From contig OY811980.1 in the NCBI GenBank assembly GCA_963681505.1, forward strand, positions 7,015,572 to 7,079,571: a stretch of 64,000 nucleotides of DNA, given 5' to 3'. Below the pieces are notes generated by a model, which searched no databases, was not told the DNA's origin, and saw only the letters and a program-made list of their open reading frames with translations. Made by a program: the position numbers and the translations under genes. Shown here one piece after another: positions 1-11,500 of the stretch; position 1 is the first letter of the stretch; the number at the start of each line of letters is the position of its first letter. The stretch is from Eunapius fragilis. Lineage: Eukaryota > Porifera > Demospongiae > Spongillida > Spongillidae.

Positions 1-230
1 TGTCACAGCTGTACCCAATGACTACAATGGCAGACCAGGTGGTTTCCATTCTCCCGTGTAGGCCTTACCACCATGCCCTCAGCTATAAGGGAACCAGCAG
101 CAGCCATTGTGGTCATTGGGTACAGCTGTGACTTGGCTTTTAGGAGTGGGGTACATGTGGTGATGGTCATACAACTGTATGGGATCCTGACCAGTCACAC
201 TCCATGTTATGTAACTGTGGGTAACAGTAC

Positions 231-330
231 CAGTGATTGCATATTCTTATGCCTCAGCCAGCCTCATGTATCGTTGGCTAGCCCCTTATTGGCTAGCCCC
301 CTCATGTATCATTGGCTAGCCCCCTGAGAG
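231..330. repeat. CATTGGCTAGCCCC short tandem repeat
   Basis: Units of CCTCATGTATCATTGGCTAG plus CCCC are repeated two to three times. The F segment has a related array at 29,280-29,372. Confidence 0.7.
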
Positions 331-1300
331 ATATGTACATGTAGTCTAGCTACATATCTCCCAGTGACGGCATCACCATGAAGTCATGTGATGCATATGG
401 TGAAATAAGAACAGGTGGACAGGACTGCTATGAAGTGGTTGGACACAACTAAAGCAGAACACACAGTTATGTTTACTAAAGTGCAAGATGAAAACTTTTG
501 CATTTGTGTGAGAGACTTTATGGTTCACAATGTGGTGTGGTATGTAGGCACAGAGCTGGGAGCAAAACCATCTGGATACCAATTTATCAGACTTCCCAGT
601 TCAGCACTACCCTCTCCCAAACAACATAAATGCAGATTGATTCTAAATCTTTGTTTCCACCTTCTTTTTTTCAGGCACTAACAGTTTTGTTTGTACCTGA
701 AAGATCACACATGGTTATTATTGTGATGAGCATATTCATCACAGCCCCACAGACACACACATGCACACATGTGAGAGAGAGAAGAGAGCAAAACTGAGTT
801 GTGGACCCCACACACCTTCAGTGGATGTTTGGGAAAGAAAGAAAATCAGCACCCAGGAAAAACAAATAGCATGCTCCCTATAAACTAGCTAAGCTACCAC
901 AGTTCTGTTCACTTTCTGTACATTGTGATCTGATATATATAGCTCGTCATGGAAACCTCCATTACTGCGTGCAGGACCACAACTCCACAGCCACAGCACA
1001 CAACATCCCATAAACATTAGCTGCATCTCATATATCCTGTCTGTTTATTCCTGCCAGCACAACTGCATTCAATGATGTATACCTATGTGTTGGTTAAGGG
1101 GTAGTGCTGTACTGGGGGCATGGGGAGGGTGGAGTCACAGACTATGCACATGCATACCTAATGTGTCAAGTGACTGGAACCTGAAGTGTTTAACCCTGAG
1201 AGGGCTCAAATGAAGATGAAACAGCCAAAGAAGTACCAGGATCAGAGTTCAAAGGAACTTCCTCCATTAGCAAAGGGTGAGAAGGCAAGGATATGCAAGT
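330..1300. other. Interspersed family repeat, no gene recognised
   Basis: About 360-770 (CATCACCATGAAGTCATGTG, then GCTATGAAGTGGTTGGACAC, then TTCACAATGTGGTGTGGTATG) recurs at 29,400-29,790, 26,700-27,150 and inverted at 15,140-15,420. It has no coding signal that survives between copies. Confidence 0.65.
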
Positions 1301-1307
1301 GAGAGGA

Positions 1308-1408
1308 GAATGGGAACCTGCAGCTGTCATACTCAAAGATCCTATTTTGTGAGAACTGCTAATGGCAAGAAGAAATATCGTCGAAACTGTCAACATCTGC
1401 AAAAGTCA
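1308..1408 (+). pseudogene. Remnant of a Ty3/gypsy integrase C-terminus
   Basis: One frame reads R-S-Y-F-V-R-T-A-N-G-K-K-K-Y-R-R-N then Q-H-L-Q-K-S-H, the hallmark end of metazoan gypsy integrases (R-S-Y-x-V-x-T then Y-R-R-N-R-R-H-L). Nothing else of that element is found nearby. The remnant is shared by the A and F segments, so it predates their duplication. Confidence 0.6.
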
Positions 1409-1867
1409 CATCAAACAAGTATGCAACCCCATTCATGAAGCACTGGGAGATGACCCTGTAGCACAAGCGATGCAACCAAATTCTGTATGCTTTGCCGCAT
1501 GGGTCTTGCAGCTATTAACCAAAAAGGAAGGTGATAGCATAATCCTGGGATTAACAAATATTGTGCATGAATCATTTGGCCTCTATTGCACACTTCATGC
1601 AGGCTTGTGTTAACACCTGGTGTGCGAATTAAGTACACTGCTTGGCGGCATGTAGGTAAAGAAATGTTTTATTAATTTTAAAATTAATGACTGTAATCAT
1701 TTCCTATAGCTCCTCCCTATGAACCCTGAAGTATAACAGTGGTCTTGAAAAAGCTCAGCAAGCTGTGGACACCCCTGTTAGCTTCATCAAGTTCCTCTTC
1801 CATAGATGCTGCACATCTACAATGTTATTATTACTTGCATCAAATAATCTGTAAGCTGTAGACCAGC

Positions 1868-1965
1868 TATATATACACACACATACACAAATGCGCACAC
1901 ACCACACCCACACACAAATACACACATGTGCACACACCACACCCACACACAAATACACATGCATA
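1868..1965. repeat. AC-rich microsatellite
   Basis: Imperfect CACACA/CATACACA runs. Shared in shorter form at 30,984-31,045. Confidence 0.8.
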
Positions 1966-1989
1966 CACAAACTGACAAAGACCACAGAG

Positions 1990-2460
1990 TAATGGCTTCA
2001 TCAACACAGAGCAGGCCCATGTCACTACACAGAGCAGGCCTATGTCATCAACACAGAGCAGGCCCATGTCACCAACACAGAGCAGGCCCATGTCACCAAC
2101 ACAGAGCAGGCCTATGTCACCAACACAGAGCAGGCCCATGTCACCAACACAGAGCAGGCCTATGTCACCAACACAGAGCAGGCCCATGTCATCAACACAG
2201 AGCAGGCCTATGTCACCAACACAGAGCAGGCCCATGTCATCAACACAGAGCAGGCCTTTGTCACTACACAGAGCAGTCCCATGTCATCAACACAGAGCAG
2301 GCCCATGTCATCAACACAGAGCAGGCCATGCCACCAACACAGAGCAGGCCCATGTCATCAACACTGAGCAGGCCTATGTCATCAACACAGAGCAGGCCTA
2401 TGTCACCAACACAGAGCAGGCCCATGTTATCAACACAGAGCAGGCCATGTCACTGCACTG
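1990..2460. repeat. 24-bp minisatellite, about 19-20 copies
   Basis: The unit is CAACACAGAGCAGGCCCATG plus TCAC. Since 24 is a multiple of three and has no stop, long open frames of repeated H-R-A-G-P-C-H-Q appear; they are by-products. The same place in the F segment (31,078-31,105) has a single unit. Confidence 0.92.
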
Positions 2461-3111
2461 AGAGGGAAGGATTTGGTGAGCAAGGGTGGAATTATGAGGT
2501 AGCGTTGTGGCGGACTGACTAATTATCACCTCCTTAGTGTGTGACTGTATAATTACTTACGTATTAGGGAAATTCCCCTGTATGGGTCCTTTGTGCACAG
2601 GCCTCTGATGCCCTGCGCAGCAGCTGGCCTTTGCGCTGGGGAGGCGCTTTGTGTGCATGACAATCTCTGTTGTGTGTATGACAATGTCTTTTGTGTGTGA
2701 GCATTTCACTATATATATGATGAGGTGCTGTGTATTGATATAGTCCGAGTGATATAATATCAAAGGGTCAAGAGTCCCCTAGTCGTGTCAGTTGGATCGT
2801 TGCGCTAGCGTACGTTGGCGATAATCCTTCACAAGCGTCTGTTCAACCATTTAAATTATTCTCATGACATTTCTACATTGTGGGTAGGTTTCTGGATTTA
2901 TAGCTAGTTGTGCACCTATGAATGCCAAATAAACTAATTGCAGAGCTTGTTCAGAAATGCCTGGTGGACTGTGCAAGTGAGCCAGGACATGCACTCCCGC
3001 CAACCACTCTACTTAATTTATGCATACCATAGTGGGCAATATTAATGATAAAGACAATGTATGATTCTAAAAGTATGTATTAAAAGGTGAAAATAACTAA
3101 CAACTACCTAG

Positions 3112-3196
3112 CCTCGTCCCCAGGCCCTAAAATTAGCGGGACAAAATTTTTTTGTCTCACTAACTTTCATATAAAAATAGGGCCTGGAGACGAGGA
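3112..3196. mobile_element. Short palindromic MITE (CCTCGTCCCCAGGCCCTA ends)
   Basis: The ends are CCTCGTCCCCAGGCCCTA and the inverse TAGGGCCTGGAGACGAGG. Relatives are at 23,221-23,282, at about 45,891-45,943, and as a right half only at 31,438-31,458 (and 54,101-54,121). Confidence 0.75.
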
Positions 3197-3250
3197 TAAC
3201 AATCACCTGTATAAAAAATCTCGTTCCCAGACGCATTGTATGTTTTGGTG

Positions 3251-3293
3251 ATGATTGCGTTCGTACTCTGTGCACTTTTACTCCAAGCCGCAG
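3251..3293 (+). CDS. Gene A exon 1: signal peptide
   Basis: The ATG is followed by 14 mostly hydrophobic codons ([14 protein letters not shown]) and one extra base before a GTAAGC donor, giving phase 1. Exon 2 at 7062 needs exactly phase 1. The leader of F (31,516-31,558) is also 43 nt with the same phase. B has a 67-nt version (19,857-19,923, minus) with the same L-L-x-A-A-G end. An upstream ATG in another frame runs into a stop within a few codons, so this ATG is the natural start. Confidence 0.72.
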
Positions 3294-5461
3294 GTAAGCC
3301 GATGTGAGAAGTTTCCTATCAGTAGTTGATGGGATGATTACACTGACCATGTTTGTTTTTGCTTCATCACACATGCTTTTACGTAATTAAGCGTAACTTC
3401 TCTCACCGGCATGCCCACACACTGGATCTATAGTTTGTGTTAATGTCTTTTAACACTTTTAAGACCAATACAAACTACCTATTTATCATCCTCCTTTTCG
3501 GAAACCGGACGGCGGCCGGCCCGTAAGATAATATATTTTAATGGGCGTGGCTGCTGCGGATGGCATCACCTTTAGACGCGTTGTAGGTCTCTGGTGCCTA
3601 TAGACTTAGCAGTTATGCCATCACTCATGTGTGCTAGGGTCCGCGGAGGGATTTTACGAGTCCACGATCCGCCACGTTGGTGCGGCATGCACAGGCGGTT
3701 GTTCTATAACAAGATGTTTTATAGCGAGGGGGTTGCAAGAAATATTTCTTAAAAGCCCATCGAGGGAGGGGGGGGCAAGAAATATTTCTTAAACAACCAT
3801 CCTCAGATTTCTCACCATAATCAGTACCTGATCTAACCACATAGTGAATGCCCTCCACGTCAGGTCATATTTCTTCTCCGTCCGAATTATTAATATTTGG
3901 AATTCCTTACCAGATAATGTTGTCACTTCATCTTCGGAACTACTATTTAGATCAAGGCTATGTACAGTAAGCTTGTCTCCCTTTTGCAGATGCTTCCCGT
4001 TTTAGTATAGGGCAGTATATAAGTGCATTTCTATATGCTATTACATACTTGTATACTATGTGCACATAAATTATTATTAGTCCGAAAGAAATTGAATATT
4101 TGTTCCCACAGCGTCGAATCATTCAAATGAGAGAGAGGTTGGTAACAGATGCACATGCAGCATCATACTTCAACCTGGTGAGGTCGGCTGTCTTTAGCCT
4201 CTTCTTCTTGTACTACATATTCCTTTGCACGAAGGAAGAAGGGCACATCTAGACTGATCTAGTACCCCCGACAGCTTAGGCAACCTCTGGTTCTGTTCCG
4301 CTACACTACGATCGAACGGATTCCTCACAAACAACGGGTTCCTCGGTAGAAGCAGCACTTGCTCAGAAGCCACTTCCTCTTTTGCTGTTACTTTTGCAGG
4401 TGGCTGCTGGTTCATCGCTGCAGTCTTCCGTGCCGTCATACGTTAATTATTAATTTGCCACACCTATCACATCCATTGAACCAAATAAGGACGAGGGGGT
4501 TAAGCGTTAATTTAATCGCTGCTGGTTTTGCAAGTATCTGGCGGTTATATGTGCAGTGGCGGATCCAGAATTTTTTTGCGAGGGGGGGCAAAGGGGAGGG
4601 GCGTTAATAATCATGGTTTGGGCGTGGCTACGAAATATTGCGCGTTAGAGAGGAAGATGTACCCGGGGTCTGGGGCGAAGCCCCAGCCGCTTTTTACTGT
4701 TATCATGTTACTTCGGCGCGTTTTCGTTGTATTTGTATCATCAGGGCGACGTAAGACACCGCCCCTTGTAGCTATGAATATTTAATTTCTAACTTGGCGG
4801 GGGGGGGGGGGGGGGGCAAAACCCAGTTTCCCCCCCCCCCCCCGTATCCGCCACTGATGTGGGGTCTCAGTGACGTCCTTTGGCTGGGAGAAACAGATTA
4901 ATCCAACTCCCACGTAAATTCGAAGCGAAAAAAAAAAGATACAAACCATTCAAAAACACGTGAATTTTTCATTTTGCAGGGGTACCACCCCCTACGCCCC
5001 CTTTTTTAATCCCTCGTATCTTTTTTTAATTTTAAGTTCGATTTTTATTTTGAAAGCAGATTCATAATTCTCTCTTTAAGCTGTACAATATTGGACGATG
5101 GGGTCCGTACAGTTTTTCTTGCCCCCCCCCCCCCCCCCCCCGTACTAGTACACCGAAGCATGTGAAATACTAGTCTCGTACGCTGACCGTCTATGACGTA
5201 AGCGATTATCGCTGTAAACAGTATAATCACTACGTCCAGACGTAGTGATTACACTGTTTACAGCGATAATCGCTTACGTCATAGACGGTCTGGGTACGAG
5301 ACTAGTGAAATGCTATCACATGAAACAAAAAAATTACCGTGAGCAGGCGCGGACGTACGAAAGGGCGTGGCAGTTAAAGAGGGGGGTTAATGACAACTTG
5401 CAGATTGCCTAATTTCCTGCTATAAAAATATTATCGAAGGGCAGGGAGGGGGGGGGGGGGT

Positions 5462-5500
<39 letters not shown>

Positions 5501-8500
5501 ATAGCTCCGCTACTGCGTGAGCTTAACTGGAAGGCCTTTACCTCCATATTACTCCTGCTTTGGCTCTGTACTAGACAGTGGCGGATCCAGGGGGGGGGGG
5601 CACCGGGGGCACGTGCCCCCCCCCCCCCCCCCCCCCCCTTTCGTTCGTCTATTTATATATTCATAGTCGCGCAATATAGCGTTTTGAATTGCATTTTGAA
5701 CGTACAGCTATCAAAAGCGTCCGCACCCACCCCTTTCGGTGAACCACGCCCATGTATCACTTAATTATAACTTTTCATTATTGGTGCCCCCCTTTCAAAA
5801 TTCCTGGATCCGCCCCTGCTAGAGCCCGTAGGAAGGAAGGAAATGAAGGGGTTTGGCCCCGGAAAATTTCACGTTGGGGTATCACGTACACTAATCAGTC
5901 CCTGACAGGTATGAAAAAAAGTCAAGTATCAAGCGCGAGCTTACTTTCAGCATTCCCCTGCTACATGTAATGCTGTTTTTCGAACACGGTACCATCAAAA
6001 TACACGTGAGGTTTGTCAGCTGCTTGTCCTTTAGTTCGTAGCAAAATGCGCTATGTAACTGTGTGCATGATTTTGCGGGGAGGTGTGTCATACTCTTATA
6101 TCTATGGGTGTGTGCAGATATAGCAGGTGTCCTAAGAGGACAGACCAATTATCATATAGGGGAAAATTAATTGTGAATATGATTTGGGCACCCCTCTGGA
6201 TCCGCCTACATGTATGGGCTTTGATGTAGATGTCACTAAATGGGTCGTTCCCTGTTCATGCACAATGCATAATGTGTTACAACAGCTGGAATTGATCATA
6301 TATGAATTCCAGCTGCATCAACATTTGAAGACACTCAATATACTCAACAGACAACTATAAGCATGAAGCAGTCTTTGACCACAAACCTATACCATCACCA
6401 TTATAGCATGAAGCAGTCTTTGACCACAAACCTATACCATCACCATGCATTATAGCATGAAGCAGTCTTTGACCACAAACCTATACCATCACCATTATAG
6501 CATGAAGCAGTCTTTGACCACAAACCTATACCATCACCATTATAGCATGAAGCAGTCTTTGACCACAAACCTATACCATCACCATTTATAGCATGAAGCA
6601 GTCTTTGACCACAAACCTATACCATCACCATTATAGCATGAAGCAGTCTTTGACCACATGCATGCACCACTTTACCCAGAAGCAAAGCACACACCACACC
6701 ACCATCACCCCCCAGGGATTATGGCACACTCAAGGTTGACCTCAATCCCTATTCAAATGTAACAGTGCTGTCATAGGAAGGGATATGGAGTGAGATCTCA
6801 CGCCCCTTCTAAAGCTTCTTGTGGTAATGACTACTTAGAAATAGAGTTGACACAACTTCTGTACAAATATGGTACATTTGTATATAGTATGCATACCATA
6901 CTTGTACATATTCATAACCTTTGGCGATTCCTTTCTTTGTAATCCTGATCACTAAATCAATTACAACTCATCTGCTGCATTGCAATATTTGTAGCAAGTT
7001 GCCTCCACCACATGCAGGGATTCATTTGTTAGCACACCTGCATGCTCATATCTCCACCAAGGTCAACCTAGGATCACCTGGAATCAAAATGAACTGTTTG
7101 TGATGGCTGCCAACAACAGCCTGTGGTCTCTCTCAGCAGTACCAAACAGAGTGAATACATCCAACCAATCAGCATACATGAAACCTCTCGTGTGTGAGGG
7201 TATAACAGGTGGACAGTGGTATCAACCAAATGGAGCCCTGTTTCCACTAGCAACACCAGACCCTGTAACCACCCCTGGGGGGTTGGGTCAACGAAATGTG
7301 TCACGAGGAGTAGAGCTGTATCGTGGAACTCCTTCTGTCTTTCCACATGGTGTTCAGTGTTGTACCAATACCACCATCACAGTCTGTGTTGGAATGTACA
7401 CTGATCTCACACTAGCTAATGCATCAGGCATAATTGGAACTACTAGCTATAATCTCTCTGTAGCAGCCACTTGTAAGTAGAGAGGAAAGACATCACATGT
7501 GTTATGGAAGTGTTGACTCTCCCACAGATGGTCCTAACATCACAGGAGGTGTCCAGTTTCAGCTGTTGACACCTACAAATGTTGATCCACCAGTGTTCCA
7601 GTTGACCTGCACCAGCACTAGTTCTCCTCCTACAACTGTGCAGTGGACCATCAATGGAAGTTCAGTGAATGGTGGTAACTATGCTTCCTCTCAGATAGTG
7701 ACAGATCGACCAACATCTACTTACAACAACACCCTGACTGTGACTGGGAGAACACCTGGGATGTACACATGCAATGTCACCACTATAACCTCTCCCCTAA
7801 TCAGCTGCACTGGTACACCACCAGTGTGTAATACAGGGCCTATTCAAAGTCAAAGATCCACTACCTCATCCCTCAGTGTATCAGGTAAGTACTGCCTATG
7901 AAGAGTGTCTTGTACCTATAGACATGTACCTCTATACAGGTCCTCCCGCCCCACCCACTGGTGTCACTGCTGTGCAGTCTGGTCCCACATCTGTCAGTGT
8001 CTCTTGGACTGCACCAACCTCAGGTGGTCCAGTGAGCAGATATGATATCTACTATGTGGCTAATGGAGTCCCAAGTACAAGTGGTGGTTCAACCACTTCT
8101 ACCTCTTATGTCCTAACCAACCTTCAAGTTGGGGTTCAGTACAACATCTCTGTCATAGCTGTGGGCATTTATATGCCATCTCAGAGTGGTATGTTTTATT
8201 AACCATGTTGGCTAGCTGAAGTAAATGTTAATGTAATGACACAATTGATGATGCCCTGGGGGGGGGGGGGGGGGGGGGGGCGTGGCAGGGTTGTTAAATA
8301 GCAATTTGTATTGTGGATTAACAGAAGTAATTTATGATGTGTGTGATGATAGAAGTGTGGATATGAATGTTTTGAACATTAGGATGTTGAATTAAAAATT
8401 TGAAGCTGTATTGTTGCTTATGAGATTCTCAAGTGCTGATGACCACCTTGCATATCCCAGTTTACCTCTGCTTATCCTTATGTAAGCCTAATTAATTTTG

Positions 8501-11500
8501 ATCTGGTATTTCTGTATGTCCACCACAGCTAACACAAGCAGTACCTTGATGTTCATCTCAAGTGGCTACCCTCTTCATACAACTACCATCTCCTCCCAAC
8601 CTACAAGTGCTTTCCCTTCCTCCTCTCCTACATCCTCCTCTTCCCCCTCCTCCCCCTCCTCCTCCATTGGTGGTACAGTCGGTGGGATCATTGGTGCACT
8701 GGTGGTTGTGGTGTTGATTATCATCATTGTTGCCATAGCAATACTCCTCCTGAGGTAGGCTACCCAGCTGTATGTATAATTCATTACCATTGTCCACAGA
8801 CGTAGGGAAAATGGAGCTACCAAACCAGAAGCAGTCTATGAAATGGATGAGAAGTGAGTGGGCATTATTAATGCTATTATTAATGAATCCATATACCAGA
8901 AGTCAGTTTGCATCTTAGTCATGAATATGTTACTACAAAGAAAAGAAAAACATTCTCTAAAGAGAAATGTGGTGGGATATAGGAATTGGAGGCAAAGGTG
9001 GTGTAAAAAGGAAGGAACAAGGGATCAACAATGATATGAAGAATTTGAAAGTCCTGTTTTTAGCAACGTAAAATGTATGTGCTATACAGAAGTGCTAAAT
9101 ATAGGACTTTATAAAATATTTTGTATATCCCTTGTTTCCTTCCTTTTTACACCACCGTTGCCTCCAATTCCTATATCCCACCAACTTTCTCGTTAGAGAA
9201 TATTTTTCTTTATTTGTTTCCTCTATGTTATTTAATTATTTTTTAAGCTCTCCTCTTTTTTTTTGACGTGAAGGCATTTTGACAAAAACAACATCGCTAG
9301 CCAAAAGTGGTGAACAAAAACTGCAATCAAATGAAATGCCACCTGCTGCACAATTCTAATTATACGTGAATGTTGCCACGGGAACACTTTAATATAGCAC
9401 TGCATATTACGTGATTACGTAAATCAGTTTCATGCTTTATTGATGTATCTGATACATGTACCTGAAGATGTTTTTTCAGGAGATTTGGTATAACTTGCGC
9501 TCTAAAAAAAACCGTTCCTATCCCGAGAAGACGAGAAGAATTGGTCTGGGAACGAGAACAAACGTTTGTGTTCTCTTAGCAAACAGTTAGAAGATTGGAT
9601 TAAACATAATAATAACTGTCTTTTTCCTTCTGGTTCAAAAGCAACAAAGAACTAAACTATCCATTTTTTGGTACGCGAGTTATACCTGGGTCGCTTTTAA
9701 TAAATGTTTTCACGACCCTGGTCAATTCCTATATAGTTCCTACAAAAATTTAAAGCCATATTGGTTGGCTAGTCATCACTCGCCTCATACCATGAACCTC
9801 ATACCATGACCATCACCTCCTCATACTATGACCGCATCATGCCGTGACCATCACCTCTTCATGCCATGACCATCACCTCCTTATACCATGACCTTCACCT
9901 CCTCCTAACCATGACCATCACCTCCTCATACCATGACCATCACCTCCTCATACCAGACCATCACCTCCTCATACCATACCATCACCTTCTCATACCATCA
10001 CCTTCACCTCCTCATACCAGACCAGCACCTCCTCATACCATGACCATCACTCTCTTTAGACCCAGTGCTCATAAGGCTGAAGCAGTGACCTATGAAGTTG
10101 TAGGTGACAAGAAGTAAGCTCACATACACACCCACCACCTCCTTCTCCCTCTACACTTCTCTCATGTTCCACCTCCAGCAATTCCCCTCCCCATACCTGT
10201 CCCCTTTAACCCTATATTGTATGATGTCTGTTACGTGTGTTGGTTGCTTTCAGAAAAGACCTTCCCACCAAATCATCAAGTCCCCAGACCATGCCCAGTG
10301 CCCAGGCCATGGGTAGCACCCATGATCATCAATATCTGAACATTAAAAAAACAGGTATCCTCTTCCCCTCTTCTCCACCACCCCCTCTACCACCAACATC
10401 TCTCATTCTCTTTCTCTTAAACCATTCCCTTTCCTTCCTTTCTATATTCTCCCCTTTCTCCTTCCTCTGAGATCTTTCCCATTCTCTCTTTCCCGTCCTT
10501 CTTCCCTTTGGTATTCTCTATTCCTTCTTTCCCCTCATTCAGTTCCCTCCCCCTGCCTCCCCTCCCTCCTCCTCCCCTTCCTTCCCTCCACTCACCAATA
10601 CCTCCTCTCATTCCAGTTCCCACCATTAAGGAGTTCCCCTCTAACCATGATGTGGTGGATGGGGAGGAGGTGGTCTTCAGTGCTTGTGTCACAGGATACC
10701 CAAGGCCCTCCTTCACCTGGTACCATAATGGGACCAAGGTCACCACAGACTACTCCCTCACCATTGGTGAGGATGGAAGCCTTGTCATCCACACAGCAGA
10801 GATAAAACATGTAGGTGTGTATGAACTGGAGGTGGCCAATGAACTAGGTGTGGACAGACGTAAAGTGTCCCTTGGTGTGTACGGCAGTGAGATAGAGTTG
10901 CTTGGGGACTACCAGATGACCATACCAATAATACCATTGACCAAGTTTGGAAAGTATGTATCAAAAAATCGTGAGAAAAACAATGCTGGTTTCAACAATC
11001 AGTACAGGGTGAGTGGGTATGGCCATCTCCATGGTAACAAGAGGGCTTTAACCCTTATGTGCTTTAAACTAGTCTCTGGAGTCCAGTACCAAACGTCCCT
11101 CCACTGTGGCCACTAGTGCTGATAATAAGACACTTAACAGATTTGCCAACATTGTGCCCTGTGAGTTTGGGGTTTAGGGGACTGAGGATGAGGGATCACG
11201 TGCCACACCCTCATACCCACAGATGATGAGAATCTAATCCAGCTCACTCCAATGGAGGGTCAACAAGATTGCCAGAGGAGCTACATCAATGCTTCTTACA
11301 TTTCTGTGAGCACTTGAATTGATGGAGTGTTCCATGAACCACAAGATGTGTTCCTTCTTAACAGGGATACTCAGGGCCAAAGAAGTTCATAGCCACTCAA
11401 GGTAGCTCACCTCTCGTGAAGCATGTGACCTCTTACCTCCTCCATCTTTCCCCCTCTCTCCAAGGTCCTCTTCCACCTACTATTGTGGACTTCTGGAGGC

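Larger units (their letters stand above)
1..10310 (+). repeat. Segmental duplicate shared with 29,040-45,545
   Basis: Shared blocks in the same order: 40-330/29,050-29,380, 1,030-1,640/29,910-30,550, 2,840-3,860/31,170-32,830, 5,147-5,570/32,865-33,030, 5,972-6,750/42,140-42,860, then the receptor exons. Differences are substitutions, minisatellite length and inserted elements, so this is an old genuine duplication, unlike the post-gap repeat. Confidence 0.85.

Noticed and set aside
1926..2522. Long ORFs of H-R-A-G-P-C-H-Q / M-S-P-T-Q-S-R-P repeats
   Set aside because: They are produced by a 24-bp minisatellite without stops; two frames are open at once and the related locus has one unit.
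8498..8758. Separate small membrane protein at 8,498
   Set aside because: It is exon 5 of gene A read through its intron side; acceptor, donor and phases place it within the receptor.
9775..10049. CRISPR-like array (regular 22-bp repeats)
   Set aside because: Repeats are head to tail without unique spacers and lie in an intron of an animal gene.
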